Source: Streptomyces guryensis
GTDB taxonomy: Bacteria; Actinomycetota; Actinomycetes; Streptomycetales; Streptomycetaceae
NCBI RefSeq assembly: GCF_021261325.1
Contig: NZ_JAJSBI010000001.1
Span: 1-64,000, forward strand
DNA: 64,000 bases
Direction: 5' to 3'
Under the pieces are notes generated by a model. That model was not told where the DNA came from. It worked only from the letters and a program-made list of their open reading frames with translations, and ran no database searches. Below are positions 26,491-34,077 of the stretch, piece by piece (positions within the stretch are counted from its first letter, which is position 1; every line of letters begins with the position of its first letter). A program made the position numbers and the translations under genes.

Positions 26491-28493
26491 TCCTTACGTC
26501 CCCCAAATCCACCGAGAGCGATCTGCATCGTCTGGTCGCTGCCTGCGCCCGGGCCCCCGCCGGAGGCGGCCCAGGTGGGCTTCTGCCCCGAGCCGTGCGG
26601 TGAGTGCGGCGCCTGCTGCCCGGGCAGCGGCTTCGGCTGGTACGCCGCAGCGGGCGCCGCCGAGTCCTGCGGCTCCTCGTACACCGGCGCGGGCGGCTGC
26701 TTCTTCGCCTGCCTGAGGCCGTACCGCCACGCGAAGATCGGCGACGCGGTGATCAGCAGGGCGAACGTGGCCCAGATGATCATCGCCGGGTGCGAGTGCC
26801 CGAGTGCGAAGCCGGCGGCGATCGAGCCGCCGAAGACCAGGATGAAGAACAGGTGGATCCGGAAGGTCCCGAACAGCGTGTCCGGGCTGGCCGAGTCGCC
26901 CTTGGGCGTCACCACGAACTTGCTCTTGCGGCGCAGCACGGTGTCCATCAGGGAGCGTGCGTAGATCGGCGCCGACAGGGCCGACATCACCATGCCCGCC
27001 ACACCGCCGGAGCCCTCCGGCTCGTGCGGGGAGACGTTGTGCCGCCGGTTCCAGACGTACAGGCCGATCTGCAGCGCGGACGCGTTGCCGTACAGCATCA
27101 GCCAGACCGTCGGGTCGATGTTCACACCCGAGGCGCCCAGGCCCAGGAACAGCGCACAACTCAGCGCCGCCAGGATCCAGTTGAGGGCCGACATCGGGTA
27201 GAAGATGATCATCATCGTGTAGTTGAAGAGCTTGCCCGGAGGCAGTGAGAACCAGCCCTTCCAGTACTGCTTCAGGATCGTCTCGTACGTGCCCCGGGAC
27301 CAGCGCAGTTGCTGCGTGAAGAAGTCCGTCCAGGCGCCCGGTCCCTCGCCCACCGCGAGCACGTCCGGCGTGTAGACCGACCGCCACTTCTTGCCCGTGG
27401 CCGGGTTCCGGTGCCGGTGGATCTCGAAGCCGGTGGCCATGTCCTCGGTGATCGAGTCGTACAGGCCGCCGATCTGCTGGAGCGCCTTGATGCGTACGGC
27501 GTTCGACGTACCGACGAACATCGGGGCGCCGTAGCGGTTTCCGGCCCGCTGGATGAGGGCGTGGAAGAGGAACTGCTGGGATTCCGCCGCCTTGGTGATG
27601 GGGTTGTCGTAGTTGCCGTACACCTGCGGGCCGATGACGAAGCCGACGTCCGGGTCGCGGAAGAAGCCGAGCATCCGCTCCAGGTAGTTGGGCAGTGGCA
27701 CGTGGTCGGTGTCCACGGAGGCGAAGAAGTCGTAGTCGTCGCCGTGCGCCTGGAGCCAGGCGTTGTAGTTGCCGTGCTTGGTCTTCGCGCGGTGCGGGCC
27801 CTTCTTCTGGTTCCACGCCTCGACTCCCTTGCGGGAGAAGTGGTGCACGCCGAGGCGCTCGCAGACCGCCTTCACCTCGGCGTCGTCGCCCTCGTCAAGG
27901 AGCCAGATGTGCAGCAGCCCCCGGTGCCGCAGCCGCACGGCCGCCTCCAGGGTCTTCGTCACCATCTCCAGGGGTTCCTTGCCGGGCACGTACGTCGTGA
28001 TGAACGCGACTCTCGTGCCGGTCTCCGGCACCACCGGGATGGGGTCGCGGGCGACCAGCGTGGCGTGCGCGTTGGACAGCACGTTCATGCAGCGGAAGAA
28101 CTCGATCAGACCGATCGAGACGAGCATCACGACGTCCAGCGCCGGCAGGAGGCTGAAGGCGGGGTACTCGCGTTCGGTCCAGTGCTCCGGCTGCAGCAGC
28201 CAGCCGAGCAGGATCAGCGAGAGCAGCGGCGCCGCGCCCAGCATGAGGGCGGCGCGCAGCCGGTGCGGCTCCTGCGAGAGCAGCGAGCGGTACTGCACCT
28301 TGTAGGGCTTGTTCGGGTCGGGCTGGGTGAGGGGGCCGGCCAGCCGGCTGTAGTGCTCGTAGTCGTATCTCGGCAGTGTCTTCTTGATGCGGCGGAACTG
28401 GCCCGTCTGGCTGTTCCGGTGCGAAGGCATCCTTAGCTGGGTGGTTTCTGACGGATCGAAGTTTTGCCGGGCGCCCGTCGGCGTCGACGTCAT
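26487..28493 (-). CDS. cslA: cellulose-synthase-like glycosyltransferase CslA
   Basis: A 668-residue family 2 processive glycosyltransferase. Two helices precede the cytosolic GT-A domain: LLDEGDD (D200), DTDH (D261, D263), TED (349-351) and QQLRW (394-398) are the canonical UDP-sugar, metal and acceptor motifs. Four or more helices follow (NYTMMIIFYPMSALNWILAA etc.), then a proline/alanine/glutamine-rich tail. It makes the beta-glycan at growing tips needed for aerial growth and attachment. No c-di-GMP PilZ domain is visible. It is first in the cslA-glxA operon. Confidence 0.96.
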   Translation of the reverse strand: MTSTPTGARQNFDPSETTQLRMPSHRNSQTGQFRRIKKTLPRYDYEHYSRLAGPLTQPDPNKPYKVQYRSLLSQEPHRLRAALMLGAAPLLSLILLGWLLQPEHWTEREYPAFSLLPALDVVMLVSIGLIEFFRCMNVLSNAHATLVARDPIPVVPETGTRVAFITTYVPGKEPLEMVTKTLEAAVRLRHRGLLHIWLLDEGDDAEVKAVCERLGVHHFSRKGVEAWNQKKGPHRAKTKHGNYNAWLQAHGDDYDFFASVDTDHVPLPNYLERMLGFFRDPDVGFVIGPQVYGNYDNPITKAAESQQFLFHALIQRAGNRYGAPMFVGTSNAVRIKALQQIGGLYDSITEDMATGFEIHRHRNPATGKKWRSVYTPDVLAVGEGPGAWTDFFTQQLRWSRGTYETILKQYWKGWFSLPPGKLFNYTMMIIFYPMSALNWILAALSCALFLGLGASGVNIDPTVWLMLYGNASALQIGLYVWNRRHNVSPHEPEGSGGVAGMVMSALSAPIYARSLMDTVLRRKSKFVVTPKGDSASPDTLFGTFRIHLFFILVFGGSIAAGFALGHSHPAMIIWATFALLITASPIFAWRYGLRQAKKQPPAPVYEEPQDSAAPAAAYQPKPLPGQQAPHSPHGSGQKPTWAASGGGPGAGSDQTMQIALGGFGGRKE

Positions 28494-28811
28494 GAGTCAT
28501 CCCCCCACACGCAGGTCAGCCGCGTGTTGTGTTGGTTCCTTCCGCCCGCGGTCGAGTCCCCCTCGACTCCCCTCGGACGTATCAGTGACCGGCCGCAGTC
28601 ACCACACTTTCCACACCCACAGACATGGAACCGCGACCTTCCGGTTGCATGATGCCCCCCTCGGCATCTGCCCGTGAACGGGGCCCCCTATCCCCACGAA
28701 CCCGGCAACCGCTTACTAGACCCCCAACTGCCGCGTATCCGCAGCATCTTGGAAAACAGGGTTCTACGGCGTTCATCATGATCGCAAGATGCGAAACGCG
28801 GTGTTTACCGG
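28494..28811. other. cslA upstream region
   Basis: 318 bp between the cslA start and the FadR-type gene stop. It must carry the cslA promoter. It is GC-poor for this genome near 28740-28800, with GATCGCAAGATGCGAAACGC and a TTGTGGAC-like tract. No strong dyad or short gene was found. Confidence 0.4.
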
Positions 28812-29528
28812 TCATACGCGTTCATTGTGGCGCGCGTGGGGGTCCTGTGGACCAGTTGTGGACAGCCGGGCGCGGATGTTGCCGAAGTGCTCTCTTATCG
28901 CCTCCTCCGCCCGGACCGAGTCGCCCGACCGCACCGCGTCGAGGATGTCCCGGTGCCGTCTGCAGGTCACCGTGGGGTCCTGCGGCGCACCGCCCAGATC
29001 CGTCTGTACGCGGTGGAAGGCGTCCCAGAACGCCTCCAGGACCTCGCCGAGCAGCACGTTGGCCAGCCCCCGCCACAGGGTGGCGTGAAAGGCGCGGTCG
29101 GTGTCCGCGAGGCCGGCGCCCCCTTGCGCGGCCTGTTGTTCCATGCGGTTCACCAGGACGTCGAGTTCGACGAGGTCCGGCTCCGGGATCCGTCCCGCGC
29201 GCCGGGAGACGAGCCCCGTCTCCACCGCCTCGCGCAGCTCCAGCAGCTGGAGCAGGGAGTCCTCTCCCCGGTAGTGCCCGGCGACCGTGCGGAAGGCGAG
29301 GCCCTCGGTCATCGGGGCCAGTGACATCGGGCCGACATACGTCCCGAAGCCGTGCCGGATCTCCACGATGCCCATCGCCTGCAGTGCCTTCAGCGCTTCG
29401 CGCACCGAGTTCCGGCTCGCCCCGAGGAACTCCATCAACTCGGGCTCGGTCGGCAGCGGGGCCCCGGAGGGCAGCCTGCGGTCGATGATCAGCTTCTTGA
29501 TCCGCTCCTGGAGGTCGCGCGCTGCCAT
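28812..29528 (-). CDS. FadR/GntR-family transcriptional regulator
   Basis: A 238-residue regulator. The GntR winged helix is LQERIKKLIIDRRLPSGAPLPTEPELMEFLGASRNSVREALKALQ with wing GIVEIRHGFGTYVG. The C-terminal FCD domain has LLELREAVETGLVSRRAGR, DRAFHATLWRGLAN and HRDILDAVRSGDSVRAEEAIREHFGNIR, with the usual D/H/H metal ligands. It lies upstream of cslA in the same direction, with 318 bp between. Control of cslA is possible but unproven; FCD regulators usually sense small carboxylates or sugar acids. Confidence 0.9.
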   Translation of the reverse strand: MAARDLQERIKKLIIDRRLPSGAPLPTEPELMEFLGASRNSVREALKALQAMGIVEIRHGFGTYVGPMSLAPMTEGLAFRTVAGHYRGEDSLLQLLELREAVETGLVSRRAGRIPEPDLVELDVLVNRMEQQAAQGGAGLADTDRAFHATLWRGLANVLLGEVLEAFWDAFHRVQTDLGGAPQDPTVTCRRHRDILDAVRSGDSVRAEEAIREHFGNIRARLSTTGPQDPHARHNERV

Positions 29529-29694
29529 GGCGAGAACGTAGTGCTCCGCTGGGTGAGCGGGACTGGGCCGTCGGGCGTGTGCGGGTGCGTCGTGGCTGGT
29601 CGCGCCCACGCGGCGGAGCCGCACATTGACAGAGCCCCGCGCCCCTTGCGGAGCTACCGAACCGCACCAGACTCTGCGCGCCCCGGCATGCGAA

Positions 29695-29719
29695 AGGCCC
29701 CCGCTTCCGCGGAGGGCCT
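29695..29719 (-). terminator. terminator of the tRNA-Lys relic (duplicated copy)
   Basis: AGGCCCCCGC-TTCC-GCGGAGGGCCT hairpin. It is nearly identical to the terminator of the intact tRNA at 29861-29886 and lies at the same distance from the partial tRNA. Confidence 0.6.
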
Positions 29720-29726
29720 CTGCTGT

Positions 29727-29763
29727 CTGCGCCGCCGGGGGCTCGAACCCCGGACCCGCTGAT
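29727..29763 (-). pseudogene. truncated tRNA-Lys (3' half)
   Basis: The sequence matches the acceptor 3' strand, T-arm, variable loop and the anticodon-stem 3' strand of the intact tRNA-Lys at 29897-29970, then diverges exactly inside the anticodon arm. Two or three substitutions occur in the T-stem. The terminator and spacer (TCTGCTGTCTG) are copied too. Partial 3' tRNA ends plus terminator are typical of attachment-site remnants or local duplication. It cannot make a tRNA. Confidence 0.75.
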
Positions 29764-29860
29764 GCTGCATCTGCCGGGGGCTGATCCCCGGACCCCCAGC
29801 CGCCGCTGCGGCGCCGAGGGGGCGGGATCCGGCCCCGGTGGGGGCCCGTCCGCATGGCGA

Positions 29861-29886
29861 AGGCCCCCCGCTTCCGCGGAGGGCCT
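29861..29886 (-). terminator. terminator of tRNA-Lys copy 1
   Basis: AGGCCCCCCGC-TTCC-GCGGAGGGCCT hairpin, 10 bp past the 3' end of the tRNA on the minus strand. Confidence 0.65.
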
Positions 29887-29896
29887 CTGCTGTCTG

Positions 29897-29970
29897 TGCG
29901 CCGCCAGGGACTCGAACCCCGGACCCGCTGATTAAGAGTCAGCTGCTCTAACCAACTGAGCTAGCGGCGC
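29897..29970 (-). tRNA. tRNA-Lys(CTT), copy 1
   Basis: Reverse complement GCGCCGCTAGCTCAGTTGG... folds as a cloverleaf: acceptor GCGCCGC/GCGGCGC, D-loop with AGTTGGTTAGAGC, anticodon loop ACTCTTAAT (CTT), T-loop TTCGAGT. It is 74 nt including discriminator A; CCA is not encoded. Upstream flank CCTGCTGACGTCGTA is shared with copy 3. Confidence 0.97.
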
Positions 29971-30157
29971 CTGCTGACGTCGTAACTCTACCCGACGGTC
30001 GGGAGTGCTCCGCACCACCCGCCCCCGGAGGCCCCCCGGTCACGGGTGGCCCTTGTACATCATTCGGACCGTCAACATGCGCGTCGGGAAGACCGTTGGG
30101 AAACTGATCACCGTGGACAGGCCCGGTCATTTTCATCTGGAGTGTGAGGGGAATCGC

Positions 30158-31462
30158 ATGGCGGCACCGGTATTCGAGGAATTCGATCCGGCGAACGACT
30201 GCGACTGCCCGGGATGTGCGCACTGGCGGAGTGTTCTGCCGTATTCACGGGCCGGACGTCATCCGGCGGCCCGCCGGGCCGTGATCGTGGCGGCCGCAGC
30301 GTCCGCGGCCCTCGGCGCGGGACACGTGGCACCCGCGCTCGCCGCCCCGCACGTACCCCCCGGCCCAGGTGTTTCCGCAGGCAGCGAGGTCGCCACCCCG
30401 CAGGGCCACCGGGCTCCGCTGCACGGCCGGGGCGGTCCGCCCCTTGAGCCCGCGAGTGCGGTCAAGCTGCCCGAGACCACCCGCGCGGAGATCATCACCC
30501 GGGCCAGGACATGGGTTGACGCGAAGGTGCCGTACAGCATGGAGGCCTACTGGTACGACGGTTACCGACAGGACTGTTCGGGCTATGTCTCGATGGCCTG
30601 GGGGCTGCCCGGAAACGAATGGACGGGCAGCCTGAAGCGCTTCGGGGAGCGCGTCGCCAAGGAGGAACTGCAGCCTGGCGACATTCTGCTGTTCCACAAT
30701 CCGCAGAACCCGGAGAGAGGCTCGCACGTCGTCATTTTCGGCGGCTGGAAGGACAGCACGCGCACCTCGTACCTCGCCTACGAGCAGCGGCCCCCGCAGA
30801 CCCGCCGGAAGGACACCCCGTACGCCTACTGGCACCAGTCGGACCGCTACGTCCCCTACCGCTACAAGGGGCTCAAGGAGGACGCGGCGGGTCCGGACAA
30901 GCCGAAGCCTCCGGCTGCCGCGACGACGCCGTACCCGGGAGCGGCGTATTTCGGCCCGGGCGCGAACAACAAGTACGTGACCCAGCTCGGGCAGATGCTC
31001 GTCACGCGCGGTGCCGGGCGGTACTACACGATGGGCCCCGGCCCGCGCTGGTCGGACGCGGACCGCCGGGCCACCGGGGCCTTCCAGCTGGCCCAGGGCT
31101 GGAAGGGCGCGGAATCGGGCGGGCTGCCCGGGCCGCTGACCTGGGACCTGCTGGTTTCGGGCAAGGGCAAGGACATCGCTGGTGTCGAGGACTCGGATCC
31201 GCAGGTGCCTTCGTCCCACGGGGTGCAGGGCTATCCGGGACGGGCGATGTTCCGCCCCGGCGCCTCCAACCCCTATGTCACCCAGCTGGGAGAGCAGCTG
31301 GTGAAGAAGGGGTTCGACAAGTACTACACGACCGATCCGGGGCCGGACTGGGACGAGGAGGACCGGCGCAACGTCGAGGACTTCCAGCGCTCCCAGGGCT
31401 GGCGGGGCGGCGCGGCGGACGGCGTCCCGGGCCCGGAGACCTGGCGGCGGCTCTTCTCCTGA
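30158..31462 (+). CDS. exported NlpC/P60-like protein with two peptidoglycan-binding domains
   Basis: A 434-residue protein. An N-terminal DCDCPGCAHWR cysteine patch precedes a Tat-like signal (RHPAARRAVIVAAAASAALGAG). The catalytic region has QDCSGYVSMAWGLP (C140), LQPGDILLFHNP and SHVVIFGGW (H190), an NlpC/P60 Cys-His arrangement. Two repeated peptidoglycan-binding modules follow (AYFGPGANNKYVTQLGQML and AMFRPGASNPYVTQLGEQL). It probably cleaves or remodels cell wall. Placement beside cslA and the LPMO suggests making passage for the glycan. An upstream extended frame was rejected; ATG 30158 follows GAGGGGAATCGC. Confidence 0.85.
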   Translation: MAAPVFEEFDPANDCDCPGCAHWRSVLPYSRAGRHPAARRAVIVAAAASAALGAGHVAPALAAPHVPPGPGVSAGSEVATPQGHRAPLHGRGGPPLEPASAVKLPETTRAEIITRARTWVDAKVPYSMEAYWYDGYRQDCSGYVSMAWGLPGNEWTGSLKRFGERVAKEELQPGDILLFHNPQNPERGSHVVIFGGWKDSTRTSYLAYEQRPPQTRRKDTPYAYWHQSDRYVPYRYKGLKEDAAGPDKPKPPAAATTPYPGAAYFGPGANNKYVTQLGQMLVTRGAGRYYTMGPGPRWSDADRRATGAFQLAQGWKGAESGGLPGPLTWDLLVSGKGKDIAGVEDSDPQVPSSHGVQGYPGRAMFRPGASNPYVTQLGEQLVKKGFDKYYTTDPGPDWDEEDRRNVEDFQRSQGWRGGAADGVPGPETWRRLFS

Positions 31463-31563
31463 GCCCTTCCGGCAGTGCTGGCTTTTTCTGGTTACGAGCA
31501 GTTCGAGCGGTTTGGTTCGACCCACCCGTTGTGACGCATCTGGCGCGGAGGCTGGAGGCACGC

Positions 31564-32673
31564 ATGAGTACGACCACTTCACAGACGCCCGAGTCCGAAG
31601 GACCGGGCAGACCCGGCCGCCTCATCCAGAACGAGGCGACCACCGAGATCCCCGTCCATCTGCTGTTCCGCGACGAACAGGACCCGGTGTCCGTACCCCT
31701 CAGGCCGACGGTGGTCGGCCGCCGGCAGGGGACGGGCGAACAGCCGAGGTTCCGGCGCCCCACGCCGGCGAAGCCACGGCCCGCGCCCGAGGTCGACCCC
31801 CAACTGGGCGAGCGGCCCGCCAGGGTGCTGCCCGCGACGGTGGGCGTGCTCGCGGGGGCCTGCGGGGCGGCCGGCTGCGTGGCGACCTCGTGGTGGGCCG
31901 GCGTCCTGCCGTCCCTCGCGGTGGCGGCGCTGCGGCTGCCGGCGGACCCGGGGGCCGGGCTCGGCCCCGCGCAGTGGGGGGCCTACGCGGGCGCGGCGGC
32001 GCTGGGCTTCTTCGGATTCGGCGGACTCGCGCGCGGCCGGACCGGACGGGCCTGGGTGCTGGGGCTGTACGGCCGCTACCGGGGGACCGTCCGGCGCACC
32101 GGCCTGATGTGGGTCAACCCGCTGCTGCTGCGCCGCCGGGTCGACGTACGGCTGCGGCACTGGCGCAGTGAGGAGATGCCCGCGGCCGACGGCAACGGTG
32201 TCGCGCTGCGCGTGGTGGTGCTGGTGGTGTGGCGGGTGCGCGACACGGCACGGGCGGTGCTGGGCATCGAGGACCACGAGACCTATCTGCGCGAGTGCGT
32301 GGAGGCGGCCCTCGCCCGGGTCGCGGTGGAGGCACCCGGCGCGGCGAGGGGTTCCATCGAGGCGGTCGGGGAGGTGCTCACCCGGCTGACGGCGGCGGAC
32401 GCGGCGCCGGTCGGACTGGAGGTGTTCTCGGTGCAGCCGGTCCGGGTCGAGTACGCCCCAGAGGTCGCCGCCGCGATGCAGCGCCGCCGTATCGCGGCCA
32501 TGGATGCGGAGCAGCGGGCGAGTGTGCTCACCTCGGTCGTCGACTCGGTGGAGGACACCGTGACCCGGCTGACCGTGCGGGGCCTGGTGGAACTGGACGA
32601 CTACGAACGCAAGGCGCTGGTCAAGGACCTGACGGTGGCGTTCTGTGCGGGGCGCGGCGAACCGGGCCCGTGA
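31564..32673 (+). CDS. SPFH/Band-7 domain membrane protein
   Basis: A 369-residue protein. The N-terminus is disordered, with VPLRPTVVGRR; two membrane helices (about 85-145) follow, then the Band-7 domain GRYRGTVRRTGLMWVNPLLLRRRVDVRL and DGNGVALRVVVLVVWRVRDT, ending in coiled segments AAAMQRRRIAAMDAEQRASV. SPFH proteins form flotillin-like scaffolds in the membrane. It lies 101 bp after the NlpC/P60-like gene and may organise wall enzymes. The ATG at 31564 follows GGAGGC. Confidence 0.85.
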   Translation: MSTTTSQTPESEGPGRPGRLIQNEATTEIPVHLLFRDEQDPVSVPLRPTVVGRRQGTGEQPRFRRPTPAKPRPAPEVDPQLGERPARVLPATVGVLAGACGAAGCVATSWWAGVLPSLAVAALRLPADPGAGLGPAQWGAYAGAAALGFFGFGGLARGRTGRAWVLGLYGRYRGTVRRTGLMWVNPLLLRRRVDVRLRHWRSEEMPAADGNGVALRVVVLVVWRVRDTARAVLGIEDHETYLRECVEAALARVAVEAPGAARGSIEAVGEVLTRLTAADAAPVGLEVFSVQPVRVEYAPEVAAAMQRRRIAAMDAEQRASVLTSVVDSVEDTVTRLTVRGLVELDDYERKALVKDLTVAFCAGRGEPGP

Positions 32674-32728
32674 TGGGCATGGACACGTCTTATATATGGA
32701 CACAGCCAAGGCACGGCAATAATCTGAG

Positions 32729-32744
32729 ACTTGGTCTAGACCTG
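32729..32744. promoter_or_regulatory. DasR-responsive element (dre-like)
   Basis: ACTTGGTCTAGACCTG matches the DasR consensus A(C/G)TGGTCTAGACCA closely, with the perfect GGTCTAGACC core. It is 42 bp upstream of the LPMO start. DasR is the N-acetylglucosamine-sensing repressor of chitin genes. Confidence 0.8.
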
Positions 32745-32786
32745 CACGCCTCATGGAACCTCCCCACGTTCTTCAGGAGCTGCAGC

Positions 32787-33392
32787 ATGCGCAAGAAGGC
32801 CAAGTGGTACGCCGCCGCGCTCGGACTCACCACGGCAGGAGCCTTCGTGCTCTCCGCCGGAGGCGCGAGCGGCCACGGCTACACCGACCTGCCGGTCAGC
32901 AGGCAGAAGCTCTGCCAGAACGGCACCGTGACCAACTGCGGTGAGATCCAGTACGAGCCGCAGAGCGTCGAGGGCCCCAAGGGCTTCCCCGCCGCCGGAC
33001 CGGCCGACGGTGCCATCTGCTCCGGCGGCAACTCCCGCTTCTCCCAGCTCGACAGTCCGAGGACCCCGTCGGGCGGGGCCTGGCCCACCACCAGGGTGAC
33101 GGGCGGGCAGAGTTACACGTTCCGCTGGCAGTTCACCGCCATGCACGCCACCACCGACTTCAAGTACTACGTCACCAGGCAGGGCTGGAACCAGAACCAC
33201 GACCTGGCCCGCTCCGACCTCAACACGACACCGTTCCTGACCGTCCCCTACAACGGGCAGCGTCCCCCGGCCACCCTCTCCCACAGCGGCACCCTGCCGT
33301 CCGGGCTGAGCGGCCACCACGTGATCGTCGCCGTATGGACGATCGCGGACACGGGCAACGCCTTCTATGCCTGCTCGGACGTCACGTTCTGA
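32787..33392 (+). CDS. AA10 lytic polysaccharide monooxygenase (chitin-binding; LpmP/Chb-like)
   Basis: A 201-residue secreted copper enzyme. Signal peptide MRKKAKWYAAALGLTTAG ends at SGH; mature H30 and H120 (WQFTAMHATTDF) form the histidine brace. Motifs HGYTDLPVSRQKLC, ICSGGNSRFSQLD and HVIVAVWTIADTGNAFYAC fit single-domain AA10. It oxidatively cleaves chitin-like chains; a homologue near cslA is reported to aid glycan passage through the wall (recalled). The dre site upstream indicates N-acetylglucosamine control. Confidence 0.93.
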   Translation: MRKKAKWYAAALGLTTAGAFVLSAGGASGHGYTDLPVSRQKLCQNGTVTNCGEIQYEPQSVEGPKGFPAAGPADGAICSGGNSRFSQLDSPRTPSGGAWPTTRVTGGQSYTFRWQFTAMHATTDFKYYVTRQGWNQNHDLARSDLNTTPFLTVPYNGQRPPATLSHSGTLPSGLSGHHVIVAVWTIADTGNAFYACSDVTF

Positions 33393-33518
33393 TCCCGAAC
33401 GCGGCCGTACGGGGTTCCTCGATCTCTGAGCCTTTCTTGAGCGAATTCCGCCCTACCCGCGGGTACGTTCCGGGTACGCCGACCGAACGGGGGCGGCGTA
33501 CCCAGACCGGGGGACCCC

Positions 33519-34037
33519 ATGGACGTGCTCTTCTACCTCGTGCCCAGCCTGATCCTGGCTGTGGTCCTCTTCGGCGCGTACAGCGTGGTGCGCCGCTCGC
33601 TGCAGATGAACAGCGCCTGGAACAGCGGGCTGACGGCGGAGGGGCGCTGTCTGCGGATGTTCACGACGACCCACGGCGGCAGTGGCGACTCGTCCGTGCA
33701 CACCACGATGCACCACGTCTACGAGTTCACCGCCCGCGACGGCCGCGTCGTCCGCTTCGAGGAGAAGGACGGCCCGGCGACGGTGCTGGAGGGCGACTTC
33801 GTCACCGTCTACTACAGGGAGGGCAGTGAGGTCGTCGCCACGGCAAAGGCGCCGCGGCGGGCCGGGCTGGCGGCGTCCACCATCGCCGTCCTGGCGTTCC
33901 TCGGGGTGATAGCCGTGTTCTGCGTCGGCTTCATGGTCACGTACCACCAGATGTCCGAGAGCTTCGGCTTCGGCCTCGGCGAGAGCACCGACGACACGAC
34001 CAACACCGTCGTCGACGGCGTGACGATGACCCCGTGA
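33519..34037 (+). CDS. DUF3592-type membrane protein
   Basis: A 172-residue protein with an N-terminal helix (FYLVPSLILAVVLFGAYSVV), a beta domain with AEGRCLRMFTTT and HHVYEFTARDGRVVRFEEKDG, then VTVYYREGS and a second helix (STIAVLAFLGVIAVFCVGFM). The membrane-domain-membrane layout and the V-Y-Y segment fit DUF3592. The function is unknown. It is separate from the LPMO gene. Confidence 0.8.
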   Translation: MDVLFYLVPSLILAVVLFGAYSVVRRSLQMNSAWNSGLTAEGRCLRMFTTTHGGSGDSSVHTTMHHVYEFTARDGRVVRFEEKDGPATVLEGDFVTVYYREGSEVVATAKAPRRAGLAASTIAVLAFLGVIAVFCVGFMVTYHQMSESFGFGLGESTDDTTNTVVDGVTMTP

Positions 34038-34077
34038 CCCTCCACATCTGACGGTCCATCAACTACCGTGCGCGGCC

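Noticed and set aside
24517..26964. 815-aa plus-strand open frame
   Set aside because: Antisense to glxA and the end of cslA. It has no domain, and its R/L/V-rich composition is typical of shadow frames in GC-rich DNA.
29727..29763. possible complete second tRNA
   Set aside because: Only the 3' half matches; no D-arm, anticodon or 5' acceptor strand.
30619..31563. N-terminal 315 residues of a longer frame ahead of the SPFH protein
   Set aside because: Off-frame shadow of the NlpC/P60-like gene; the SPFH protein starts at 31564.
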